Shown here piece by piece: positions 45,557 through 53,872 of a DNA stretch of 64,000 nucleotides. The position numbers and the translations under genes are program-made. The stretch spans positions 88,683 to 152,682 of the forward strand of contig NZ_CAKJTJ010000004.1 of assembly GCF_917563925.1 (NCBI RefSeq). The letters run 5' to 3'. This stretch comes from Sutcliffiella rhizosphaerae. Lineage in GTDB: Bacteria > Bacillota > Bacilli > Bacillales > Bacillaceae_I. Under the pieces are notes generated by a model. The model was not told the DNA's origin. It ran no database searches and saw only the letters and a list, made by a program, of their open reading frames with translations. The stretch's first letter is position 1, and every line of letters starts with the position of its first letter.

Positions 45557-48148
45557 CTATTTCACCACAATAGAAGTTGCCTTACTTTGGTTACCAGCTG
45601 CATCTTTTGCGGTGATGCTTAAACTTGTTTTCTTCGGTTGCTTCGAAATTTTCACTGAATAGTTTCCAGCTGAGTTTGCTTTGGCGGATCCTAAAGTGAT
45701 ACTGCCTTTTTTTACTGTGACTGTTGCACCATTTTCTGTTTTTCCTTTAACAACTGTAGAAGTGGAGTAGACGGCATTTATACTTGGCGCTGCAGGTGGT
45801 GTTTTATCAACGACTATTCGTTTTGTCGCATCACTCACATTTCCTGCTGCATCTTTTGCAGTAATACTCAAGGTGGTTCCTGCTTTTTGTTTTGCAATAC
45901 TAACAGAATAGGTTCCATCTGTTTTTACCTTCCTTGAGCCAAGTGTCTTGGAACCAGCTTTTACCGTTATCGTCGAACCTTTTTCGGCTGTGCCCTTAAC
46001 GGTTGTCGCATTATTCCCAACTTCATTCACTTTTGGAGCTGCTGGTGGGGTGGTATCAACAACTGTTTTCGTTGAAGCCACACTCACATTTCCTGCTGCA
46101 TCCTTTGCAGTCACACTTACAATTGCACCGGCTTTTTGTTTTGCGATGGTTACGCTGTACTTTCCTTCACTATTCACTTGAGCTGACCCAAGCGTGGTTG
46201 TTCCTCTTTTGACAGTTACTGCGGAGCCTTTTTCGGCTGTACCAGTAACTTTCGTGTCATTATCCCCTACCGTGTTTATTTTTGGAGCAGATGGTGGAGT
46301 TTTGTCTATTACAGTTATAGTAGTCGCCGTACTCGAATTACCAGCAGCATCCTTTGCTATAACAGATAAAACAGATTCAGCAGCTTGGTTGTTTATTGTT
46401 ATGGAAAAATTTCCATCCGTATTGGTAGTTCCTGTGCCAATTGTTATTTTTCCTTTATTCACAGTAACAGCGGAACCCTTTTCAGCCTTCCCAGTAACTG
46501 CTGTCGAATTATCAGCCACTTGATTGACAGTTGGTGCTCCCGGTGGCGTTACATCTACCACTTTGACGGTTGTAACCTCGCTTACTATTCCTGCTTTATT
46601 TTGAGCAAATACCTTAAGCGTTGTTCCTCCAGATTGCTTAGAAATAGAAACGGAGTAAGTCCCACTGTTTGTGACTAGAGACGAACCAAGTACTTGGTCT
46701 CCTTTTTGGACATATACCGTTGTGCCAATTTCGGCTGCTCCTGTTACATTTATAGATTGATCTGTCACCTTATTTACTACTGGTGCAGGCACAGGCAGAT
46801 TTACGTTCACTTCCTGTACAACTGAATTTGTATTTCCCGCCTCATCAATGGCAGTTAATTTCAACGTATATATACCGGAAGATAATCTACTCGTATCCCA
46901 TCGGCCTAAAACCTCATTATTTACTTCGGAAGTGCCTTGTGAAATCAGCACCCAATTTTTCGGATTGCTCCCTGCCCCATAGTCCAAGCTATATTCTTTT
47001 AGCGTATAGTCTGTTACTGTTCCGATTATATCTACAATTTTATATAAAGAATCGGAGGATTTTGGGCTTACGATCTGTACTTCCGGCATGACATCATCAA
47101 AAAACGTAATAGTTCCTGTAAATACATCCCCAAAGTATCCGGATTCTCTACTATACATCTGCCACTTTAAAGGAATCGTTCCTAACGGATGTTTCCCTAT
47201 TACTTTTATCTGAAAAGTTTTGAGTTCATTCGGTGCAATTACTTCTCCTTTTATAAGCGGCTCTGCCTCAAATGACTCCAATCCATTCACAGCTTTAAGC
47301 GCAAAGCCCTTTTCCACTGTCCAAGGTTCCGTTCCTGTGTTTTTCATTGTGATGGTCATTGCTGGATCTATAGTTACGGAAGATCTTTCAGGAGTCGAGC
47401 TTGTGATTAGTGATGCATCTTGTTTAACTCCTAATGAAAACGGAAAGGGTGCAGAATAACCCGTATAGTTCCCTTCCTTATCAATTGAATTAATAGAAAC
47501 ATAGATAACACTTCGTTGTAAAAGGCTACTTGATGTGACAGAAATTTCATTCTTATGTGCATTTACTTCTGCTATAATATTTGCATTATCTGGAGTGGTC
47601 CCTATTCTTACCCGATATTCCTTTATATTGGTATCGGGCGTATCCCATACAAGTGAAACCATTCCCTGTGAAAAATCTGTCAAGCTAATGTTTTGTACTG
47701 GATTTGGTGCAGTACGATTAGGAACCGTAACACTTACTTCTTCGGAGGCGCCCGAATCCCCAAACTCGTTATAAGCAATTATTTTAAAATAATAGCGATT
47801 TGGATCCTTCTCCGTTCCACCTGCATTATTGTATAAAACACTTGGGTTATCAGGAAGATTGGTTCCTGTTTGATCAAGTTTCAATCGGTATGCCCCAACC
47901 TTAATTTCATTGGGACTTGGCCATAGTTTTTGGTTTAACGAACTCCATTCATTCGTCATGCCGATATCAATGGTTTCATACTCTTTTCCATTAAAAATAG
48001 AGAGCTTATATCCTTTCGCTCCTTGAATATGATGCCATGACAAGCGAACATAGCCTTCTTTGGAGTTTGCTGATAAACCATACGCTAGTGCGCTATGGAT
48101 CGCTGGCCTAGGTGTGTAGTTTATTTCTAATCGTGGGGCTATGTCCAT
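45557..48148 (-). CDS. C-terminal part of a large surface protein (FN3 and Ig-like repeats), interrupted gene
   Basis: An 863-residue frame. Residues 1-20 (APRLEINYTPRP) complete a DNRLRE-type domain whose first part is in the next frame upstream. FN3-like domains cover about 25-240, an Ig/NPCBM-type region about 245-350 and a further Ig-like domain about 355-450. Five tandem bacterial Ig domains of about 82 residues follow (TPPxAPxVNxVxDN...TAKDAAGNxS). No cell-wall anchor is visible. It is in the same frame as 48197-48881 and separated from it by one TAA, so it is the back end of one gene. Confidence 0.75.
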   Translation of the reverse strand: MDIAPRLEINYTPRPAIHSALAYGLSANSKEGYVRLSWHHIQGAKGYKLSIFNGKEYETIDIGMTNEWSSLNQKLWPSPNEIKVGAYRLKLDQTGTNLPDNPSVLYNNAGGTEKDPNRYYFKIIAYNEFGDSGASEEVSVTVPNRTAPNPVQNISLTDFSQGMVSLVWDTPDTNIKEYRVRIGTTPDNANIIAEVNAHKNEISVTSSSLLQRSVIYVSINSIDKEGNYTGYSAPFPFSLGVKQDASLITSSTPERSSVTIDPAMTITMKNTGTEPWTVEKGFALKAVNGLESFEAEPLIKGEVIAPNELKTFQIKVIGKHPLGTIPLKWQMYSRESGYFGDVFTGTITFFDDVMPEVQIVSPKSSDSLYKIVDIIGTVTDYTLKEYSLDYGAGSNPKNWVLISQGTSEVNNEVLGRWDTSRLSSGIYTLKLTAIDEAGNTNSVVQEVNVNLPVPAPVVNKVTDQSINVTGAAEIGTTVYVQKGDQVLGSSLVTNSGTYSVSISKQSGGTTLKVFAQNKAGIVSEVTTVKVVDVTPPGAPTVNQVADNSTAVTGKAEKGSAVTVNKGKITIGTGTTNTDGNFSITINNQAAESVLSVIAKDAAGNSSTATTITVIDKTPPSAPKINTVGDNDTKVTGTAEKGSAVTVKRGTTTLGSAQVNSEGKYSVTIAKQKAGAIVSVTAKDAAGNVSVASTKTVVDTTPPAAPKVNEVGNNATTVKGTAEKGSTITVKAGSKTLGSRKVKTDGTYSVSIAKQKAGTTLSITAKDAAGNVSDATKRIVVDKTPPAAPSINAVYSTSTVVKGKTENGATVTVKKGSITLGSAKANSAGNYSVKISKQPKKTSLSITAKDAAGNQSKATSIVVK

Positions 48149-48196
48149 TTGATTGTAGCTTTTATTAAGATAACCTTTACTCTTATAAAATTGACA

Positions 48197-48881
48197 TTAA
48201 CTACCAAGTTCGTTCCCCATGATTGCTAACCCATAATCTTTTTCAGGGGCTTGATACCATTCAGCGACCAGTTTACTAACATCCCATTTAAAATGTCCGC
48301 CATCAACACCAATGGGGAACGTTTTATCTGCATAAGGATTGCTTAACGCAGGCTGATCCGCCCACGTAACATCTTCCCCATCCCAAGGGGTTAATACCTT
48401 ATGGACACTATAACTTGAATCAATATATGTTGGATCAAAATACCCCCATTTAACAGGCTTATCTACTTCAAACATATGTAAAGATGCATTTTGGATTAAG
48501 CCACCATTTAAATCAGGAAGCATCTTACCAAACTTCAATAATGTCACATTATGTAGAGTATCCTGTTCCCCAGCAACCAGATGCTGTTGCGAAGAGAGGT
48601 TATTTGTAGGATCTTCTTCTGAAAGAGAAATTTGATAGACTGGAAAACTTCCCCCCTCCCCATCTGTAGTGGGAATCCACTCATTTGCTATGGGGTCTTT
48701 CAAATAAATTGGCGATGTAAAAACAGTTAATTTATTCGTTAAATTGGGATTACGGGTTGTTTCCGAGAATTCCGTTATACCTATAATCGAATTAGCACTT
48801 ACTGATAAAACAGGTAACAATGATTGACCTACTAGCAATGTGATAACCATAAACTACTACTCTTTTAGTGGCACGATTCAA
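48197..48881 (-). pseudogene. N-terminal part of the interrupted surface protein (DNRLRE domain)
   Basis: It encodes a signal peptide and most of a DNRLRE domain (LLKFGKMLPDL, DVTWADQPAL, DVSKLVAEWYQ, YGLAIMGNE). Two lesions are visible. The stop TAA at 48197-48199 is in frame with the ATG at 48148, 16 sense codons later. The likely true start is TTG 48881 (GGGAGA 7 nt upstream; MNRATKRVVV), but one extra T near 48852-48854 shifts the frame into the ATG at 48850. Without both lesions the gene would code for about 1108 residues. Confidence 0.7.
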
Positions 48882-49047
48882 GTAATTCTTCTCCCTTTTC
48901 TAGTAAAATGACCAACTCCTATTATATTTATATCCTTTTTTTCCAAAATAAGCTATCTGTTTTTCGATGGGTATTTTTTACAATTGTTTATATTGAAGTT
49001 TAAGTAAAAATCGAATAAAAAAGGGGATTTCTGTTAATATGTCGAAT

Positions 49048-49062
49048 GTTACACAATGTAAC
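49048..49062. promoter_or_regulatory. palindrome upstream of hemF
   Basis: GTTACACAATGTAAC is a perfect 6-3-6 palindrome. With one more base it matches nine of ten positions of the TGTNA-N7-TNACA (TnrA/GlnR-type) pattern. It lies about 80 nt before the hemF ATG. Which regulator uses it, if any, is unknown. Confidence 0.4.
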
Positions 49063-49075
49063 TTTTTCCATAAAA

Positions 49076-49133
49076 AAGGAGGGGAATCTGGTAAAAATCC
49101 CTTGCATCTTCGTTTGGCAAGGCTTCGTACCAG
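49076..49133 (+). promoter_or_regulatory. Shine-Dalgarno separated from the hemF AUG by a hairpin
   Basis: AAGGAGGGG (49076-49084) is 55 nt before the ATG. Between them CTGGTA/TACCAG (49088-49093/49128-49133) and CCTTGC/GCAAGG (49100-49105/49117-49122) form a nested hairpin. When folded, the unpaired distance is 9 nt, ideal for initiation. There is no other ribosome binding site. Confidence 0.5.
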
Positions 49134-49139
49134 CTAATT

Positions 49140-50063
49140 ATGAAGACAATAATGGAAAGTTTGGACAACAATACCATTACATCATTTTTCAAAAGCTTAC
49201 AGGATACGATAACCATTGATATCGAAAAATGCGACGGAAAAGCAGTTTTCACAGAGGAATTATGGGATCGAAGCGGTGGTGGTGGGGGAAGGACAAGAGT
49301 AATCACTAATGGCAACATCATTGAAAAAGGTGGAGTGAATTTTTCTGAGGTATTTGGGATCTTGCCCCATGCTGCAGCAGAGGGATTAAATGTGGACAAG
49401 AATCAAGAATTTTTTGCCTCTGGTGTATCAATAATTATGCATCCCAAGAGTCCGAAGGTTCCAATTATTCATATGATCGTAAGATACTTTGAATTATCTA
49501 ATGGATTAAAATGGTTTGGAGGCGGAATCGACCTGAACCCAATTTATATTAAAAAGAAAGATGCAAACTTTTTCCATCAATCACTAAAATCTGTTTGTGA
49601 TCAACATGACCCTTCCTATTACCCTCACTTCATACAAATTGCGGATGATTATTTTTACATCAAGCATCGCAACGAAACCCGCGGAATCGGAGGCATTTTT
49701 TTTGATAAACTGACACCTTCTGCGGAATGTTCCATTGAAGATCTTTTTTCCTTTATAAAAGATGTTGGCCTTTCGTTCTCCCCCATTTATTTAACTTTAA
49801 TCAACAACAACAGGGATATTTCCTATAGTGACAAGCACAAGCAATGGCAGCTTGTTCGCCGAGGACGCTATGTAGAGTTCAACCTTATTTATGACAGAGG
49901 AACAAAATTCGGGCTTGATACAAGCGGAAGAATCGAATCTATCTTTATGAGTCTTCCACCTCAAGTCAATTGGCTATACAACTTTCAAGCCGAAGAGGGC
50001 AGTGAAGAACAACATACCCAAAGTTTGCTCAAAAAAGATATGGATTGGATTAACTTAGAATAA
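49140..50063 (+). CDS. hemF: oxygen-dependent coproporphyrinogen III oxidase (HemF family)
   Basis: A 307-residue Hem[29 protein letters not shown] (substrate loop), [27 protein letters not shown], and [20 protein letters not shown] near residue 240, then SLPPQVNW. It converts coproporphyrinogen III to protoporphyrinogen IX with O2. Bacilli normally use the coproporphyrin-dependent pathway (HemY/HemH/HemQ) and radical HemN/HemZ, so a HemF is unusual and suggests transfer. It is not in a heme operon. ATG 49140 has no nearby ribosome binding site except across the hairpin; ATG 49152 is an alternative. Confidence 0.92.
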   Translation: MKTIMESLDNNTITSFFKSLQDTITIDIEKCDGKAVFTEELWDRSGGGGGRTRVITNGNIIEKGGVNFSEVFGILPHAAAEGLNVDKNQEFFASGVSIIMHPKSPKVPIIHMIVRYFELSNGLKWFGGGIDLNPIYIKKKDANFFHQSLKSVCDQHDPSYYPHFIQIADDYFYIKHRNETRGIGGIFFDKLTPSAECSIEDLFSFIKDVGLSFSPIYLTLINNNRDISYSDKHKQWQLVRRGRYVEFNLIYDRGTKFGLDTSGRIESIFMSLPPQVNWLYNFQAEEGSEEQHTQSLLKKDMDWINLE

Positions 50064-50107
50064 ACATTACTAAGGGCTATTTTCATAACCTAAAAGGAGG
50101 GATGCAA

Positions 50108-50581
50108 ATGTCAGATAACCATGATAATCCAATAGTAAAAATCAATGAAAAAGAACATCCAAAAGTGAAGATAGAACGAAAAGAGGGAGAGCCCACTGTA
50201 GCCTTTAAAGGGGCTAGCTGGGCGGCATTAGTAGTGGGAGTTTCAGCTTATCTTATCGGTTTGTTTAATGCTCAAATGGAGCTGAACGAAAAAGGATACT
50301 ACTTTGCTGTCTTAGTATTCGGTCTTTATGCTGCAGTCTCCCTCCAAAAAGCGGTCCGGGATAAAGAAGAGGGAATCCCGGTAACGAGTATTTACTACGG
50401 CATCAGTTGGTTTGCATTAATCGTATCCATTTCCTTAATGGCGATTGGATTATACAATGCGGGAAGTATTATTTTAAGCGAAAAAGGCTTCTACGGAATG
50501 TCATTTGTCCTTAGCCTATTTGCAGCAATCACGATTCAAAAAAACATTCGCGATACACAAGTGGCTAGAGAGAGGAATTAG
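50108..50581 (+). CDS. YiaA/YiaB-domain membrane protein
   Basis: A 157-residue protein with a charged N-terminus (about 1-35), then two copies of the two-helix YiaAB domain ([23 protein letters not shown] and [22 protein letters not shown]), four TM in all. The ATG at 50108 is chosen over 50102 because AAAGGAGG then has 7 nt spacing instead of 1. It follows hemF by 44 bp and may be cotranscribed. Function unknown in the family. Confidence 0.85.
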   Translation: MSDNHDNPIVKINEKEHPKVKIERKEGEPTVAFKGASWAALVVGVSAYLIGLFNAQMELNEKGYYFAVLVFGLYAAVSLQKAVRDKEEGIPVTSIYYGISWFALIVSISLMAIGLYNAGSIILSEKGFYGMSFVLSLFAAITIQKNIRDTQVARERN

Positions 50582-50587
50582 GAATCA

Positions 50588-50622
50588 GGGGACGGTTTGA
50601 ATCGTCCCTACTTCGATTTTTT
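50588..50622 (+). terminator. terminator-like hairpin after the YiaAB gene
   Basis: GGGACG (50589-50594), 8-nt loop, CGTCCC (50603-50608), then a delayed T run at about 50617-50622. It resembles the GGGACGG/CCGTCCC type elements scattered through Bacillaceae genomes; a related one is at 58015-58041. Confidence 0.5.
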
Positions 50623-50729
50623 GAATAAATATCGCTTTTCTCCGGGCAGAATTTGGTTTATTGAATTTTTTAATGAGGTTATCGATATTTTCGAATAGGC
50701 TCTGCTTTTTCGTCATAAGTAGCTGTGCT

Positions 50730-51509
50730 TCACCCTATCACTCTACCATCCTCTGGCAAGGTCCCTTTTTGCAACCAATCTTCCACCATATGATTAAAGT
50801 AGTCAGGCTTTGCTAAGGAAACTCCATGGCCAACCTTTGGTATGATGATACCTGTGCAATTGGTATTGGCTGCTACAATTTCCCTTGCAGATTTTATCAT
50901 AATAGATTTTTCTTTTTCACCAACTGTCACCAATATCTTTGTATTTGCTCTTTTAAAATCTTCCGGAATTCCAAATGACATGTTTTCTTCTAGGACTCGA
51001 ACAAGCGTATCAAGTTTGATTTGACAGCTTTCTTCATAATATCTTTCAAAGTAATCCTCACTTACATATAATGTTTTTGCTTGTAGTTTTGAAAAGTATT
51101 TGTTTTTGATTAATGGAAAAGATAATTGAATAGTAGGTTTAATTAATTTTTTGCCGATAGCCATTGGTCTGACGGAAGCACTATTAATAATGGCAAAATC
51201 AATTAATTTCGGCTTCATGCTTAACAGTTGAATAATGACTTGTGAGCCTAAAGAAAAGCCATTTAGTATAACCTTCTTCCCTTCCGCTTTTTCTTCAATT
51301 AATGTAATTATTTCCTCCGCACTTCCCTTTATGGAAAAAGGCATCTCATCATTATGTAACCCATGACCACGGAAAATAGGAACAATGCAATGGTAATGAG
51401 TGAAGTACTCCACCTGCTTATCCCACATCCAATCACTTACGCCACCGCCATGCAAAAAAACCATTAATGGGGCGCTTTTATCACCGTATTCTTTGTATGG
51501 TAACTTCAT
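50730..51509 (-). CDS. alpha/beta hydrolase
   Basis: A 259-residue hydrolase: oxyanion HGGGVSDWMWDKQ (about 20), nucleophile elbow LNGFSLGSQVII (GxSxG, Ser near residue 96), acid in VTVGEKEKSI and a C-terminal catalytic His in IIPKVGHGVSLAKPDYFN. No signal peptide. GAGGTG precedes the ATG. Substrate unknown. Confidence 0.88.
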   Translation of the reverse strand: MKLPYKEYGDKSAPLMVFLHGGGVSDWMWDKQVEYFTHYHCIVPIFRGHGLHNDEMPFSIKGSAEEIITLIEEKAEGKKVILNGFSLGSQVIIQLLSMKPKLIDFAIINSASVRPMAIGKKLIKPTIQLSFPLIKNKYFSKLQAKTLYVSEDYFERYYEESCQIKLDTLVRVLEENMSFGIPEDFKRANTKILVTVGEKEKSIMIKSAREIVAANTNCTGIIIPKVGHGVSLAKPDYFNHMVEDWLQKGTLPEDGRVIG

Positions 51510-51773
51510 TATTTACACCTCATATCTATTAGGATCGCTCTATCTATTAAAAATTTGATATGCCACATAAGACTCTCTTTTCATATTTTCTCATGTACGA
51601 AAAATAAAATATAGGAATTTATTACAGTTAGGCCATTTTTTGAAGGGATTTATCATTTTATTTCGTTATCTCTCCTAAAGCGCCAGAAGTCATATAGATT
51701 CACTTTAATTATTGAAACAATCACATGGTCCAATACGTAAAATGTATAAGAGATTTTGTTAGGAGGGTGTTTA
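51510..51773. other. intergenic region, nothing certain
   Basis: AT-rich, with no open frame and no clear hairpin. It carries the hydrolase promoter on the minus strand and AGGAGGG (51761-51767) for the small frame that follows. Confidence 0.4.
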
Positions 51774-51983
51774 TTGCTCCAATTTGATTTATATAAAAAA
51801 GATAAACGGTTTTATGTAAGCGATTCGAACGGTGCAGTAATGGCAGAGATTCAAAAAATAAGATCATATTCCTTTTTTCCTTCTTACATAACCAGTAAGA
51901 GCGATACATTATTTTGGTATCGCTTCTACTGGTTAGTGAGCATCTTATTCTTTTTCTACAGATATCGTTTTGGTTGCAATTGA
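51774..51983 (+). pseudogene. small ORF, perhaps a truncated gene, overlapping the ABC-F 3' end
   Basis: TTG 51774 with AGGAGGG 9 nt upstream opens a 69-residue frame (LLQFDLYKKDKRFYVSDSNGAVMAEIQKI) that then overlaps the end of the convergent ABC-F gene by 39 nt. The first 50 residues look like the start of a longer protein that lost its end. Family not recognised; it could equally be a real short protein. Confidence 0.35.
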
Positions 51984-53432
51984 CTGTTGAAAAGCCTTAT
52001 CGTGCTCCACCATAATCATTGTTGGATTAAAGCTTTGGATAAGCTCTTCAATCTGCATGCGCGAATAGATATCAATAAAATTTAATGGTTCATCCCAAAT
52101 ATATAAATGTGCTTTTTCACATAAGCTTTTGGCTATCAGCAACTTTTTCTTTTGACCACCGGAATAGTGAGAGATATCTTTCTCGAATTGTATTCTGTCA
52201 AAATCCATTTTTCGTAGAATGGATTTAAATAATGTTTCATCAATCTCATGCTCTTCTATAAAATCTGATAACTGCCCCTTTAGATAAGAGGTATCTTGTT
52301 GTACATAGGAAATGGTGAGGCCAGAACCTATATTCATTTGGCCAGTGTGCTGAATTGAATTTCCTAAAATCAGTTTTAGAAGACTACTCTTCCCGCTTCC
52401 ATTCCTTCCATCGAGGACAATTCGATCACCCTGTTCCACTTTAAAACTAATTGGCTTATTTACAATTTGATCATCATAGTTGGCAGACACATCAGTCAAA
52501 ACAATCAAATCGTTTGCGTGATATTCCAATGGTTTTAATTTTAAGGACTCTGTCTTTTCCAGATTTTTTAGCAATTTTGATTTTTCTTCAATGGCCTTTT
52601 GTTGTCTTGATTCCAGATTCTTTGCTCTTTTCATCATCTTTGCTGCTTTATGACCGACAAATCCCTTATCCAATTTAGAACCAGAATTTGTTGTCCCATT
52701 TTTGGAAGCTTCCACTTGATTAGACCATCCTGCTGAACGTTTTGAGGACTGTTTTAGCCTCCCTATGTCTTTTTGCAGACGTTGATTGGTTGTCTCTTCG
52801 TGTTCCTGCTGCCGATCAAAATTTAATTTCCAGGAAGAATAGTTTCCACTTTGTACTTCAATATTTGCCTTATTAATTGATAAGATATGGTCTACACATC
52901 CATCTAAAAAATGTCTATCATGTGAAATTAATATAAAGCCTTTTTTCTTCCTTAGATAATCAGAAACTATCTTCCGTCCATCTGTATCTAGGTGATTGGT
53001 TGGCTCATCTATTAAAAGAAATTGACCTTCATTTAAAAAGAGTGCAGCAAGCAACACCTTAGTTTGCTCACCATTTGATAAAGTTTTAAATGGCCTGTAC
53101 ATTGCCTCCGCATCTACATTTAAATAGGATATTTCACGAAGAAATTCCCAATCTTCGGCTTGTGGGCAAATTTCCTCTAATACTTCATGAGTTAACTTCT
53201 CTTTATTTGAAACTGGAAATGGGAAGTAATTAAATTCTACCGAAGCAGAGATGTTGCCACTGTACTCAAATTTTCCTAATAATAAATTAAAAAATGTAGT
53301 TTTACCTCGTCCATTTCTACCGATAAATCCAAGTTTCCAATCCGTATCTATTTGAAAGTTTACCTCTTCAAAAATATTGTCAAAGCTTCCTGGGTAAGAA
53401 AAAGTTAAGTTTTGTACTTGTATCATTGACAT
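51945..53432 (-). CDS. ABC-F ATPase of the Lsa/Vga (ribosome protection) type
   Basis: A 495-residue soluble protein with two ABC domains and no TM: Walker A GRNGRGKT, signature LSNGEQTK, Walker B LLIDEPTNHLD in the first; GRNGSGKS, YSGGQKKK, LYIWDEPLNFID in the second. A long charged linker lies between. The start MSMIQVQNLTFSYPGSFDNIF closely resembles Lsa/Vga proteins, which protect ribosomes from lincosamides, streptogramin A and pleuromutilins. AAGGAGGAAGAAAC precedes ATG 53432, chosen over 53459. A leader peptide and attenuator lie upstream. Antibiotic specificity cannot be read off. Confidence 0.88.
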   Translation of the reverse strand: MSMIQVQNLTFSYPGSFDNIFEEVNFQIDTDWKLGFIGRNGRGKTTFFNLLLGKFEYSGNISASVEFNYFPFPVSNKEKLTHEVLEEICPQAEDWEFLREISYLNVDAEAMYRPFKTLSNGEQTKVLLAALFLNEGQFLLIDEPTNHLDTDGRKIVSDYLRKKKGFILISHDRHFLDGCVDHILSINKANIEVQSGNYSSWKLNFDRQQEHEETTNQRLQKDIGRLKQSSKRSAGWSNQVEASKNGTTNSGSKLDKGFVGHKAAKMMKRAKNLESRQQKAIEEKSKLLKNLEKTESLKLKPLEYHANDLIVLTDVSANYDDQIVNKPISFKVEQGDRIVLDGRNGSGKSSLLKLILGNSIQHTGQMNIGSGLTISYVQQDTSYLKGQLSDFIEEHEIDETLFKSILRKMDFDRIQFEKDISHYSGGQKKKLLIAKSLCEKAHLYIWDEPLNFIDIYSRMQIEELIQSFNPTMIMVEHDKAFQQSIATKTISVEKE

Positions 53433-53475
53433 GTTTCTTCCTCCTTTGTATATCAACATTTTTACTTTTCATACA

Positions 53476-53543
53476 AAGTCGGTACATCCATCTGTTTTAG
53501 ATTCTCCGTAAAAGTTTGATGGATATCATCGACTTATACGGAG
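53476..53543 (-). promoter_or_regulatory. mutually exclusive hairpins in the ABC-F leader
   Basis: Stem A pairs 53533-53543 (CTCCGTATAAG on the RNA) with 53504-53514, one mismatch. Stem B pairs 53518-53524 plus 53530-53535 (ATCCATC and AAGTCG on the RNA) with 53486-53492 plus 53476-53481. They share bases 53533-53535 and are nested so both cannot form. Stem A's first arm lies in leader-peptide codons 13-16, where a stalled ribosome would block it. Confidence 0.55.
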
Positions 53544-53579
53544 TAGTACATGCGTTACAATCGTATCTGAACTGCTCAT
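53526..53579 (-). CDS. 17-codon leader peptide of the ABC-F gene
   Basis: AAAGGAGAGGTTTTA then ATG; peptide MSSSDTIVTHVLLRISR and TGA. The initiation signal is strong and the frame lies between a terminator and the ABC-F gene, the usual place for attenuation leader peptides of antibiotic-induced genes. Confidence 0.6.
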   Translation of the reverse strand: MSSSDTIVTHVLLRISR

Positions 53580-53608
53580 TAAAACCTCTCCTTTACTTAA
53601 TGGGAGAA

Positions 53609-53642
53609 CAAAAAATCCTCCCAAATTGTACTTGGAAGGATT
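53609..53642 (-). terminator. leader terminator upstream of the ABC-F gene
   Basis: On the minus strand AATCCTTCC (53642-53634) pairs with GGGAGGATT (53622-53614), one G-U, then six T. Its 5' arm can pair instead with GGATTAGTCT at 53734-53725. Confidence 0.75.
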
Positions 53643-53734
53643 AGTCTTTCACTTAATCTCAAATAAATTTATTTATCATAAAAACCATGACAAATAACCG
53701 ATAAACTGATTAATAAAAATGGATAGACTAATCC
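53638..53734 (-). promoter_or_regulatory. antiterminator pairing partner
   Basis: GGATTAGTCT (53638-53647) and AGACTAATCC (53725-53734) are a perfect 10-bp inverted repeat 77 bp apart. Pairing in the RNA would take up AATCC of the terminator arm. A weak promoter, TTGAAA (53766-53761) with CAAAAT (53743-53738) at 17 nt, lies just upstream. Confidence 0.45.
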
Positions 53735-53872
53735 TATATTTTGTAGTTTGAACTTATTCATTTCAAATAAAAATATAGATTAGTTAATCATTGTTCATCC
53801 ATCAGCCCTTTCCTATTCATATATCAATCTTACCAACATTTTTCATGAAAGGAAAGCCCGGGAACAGTTTCT

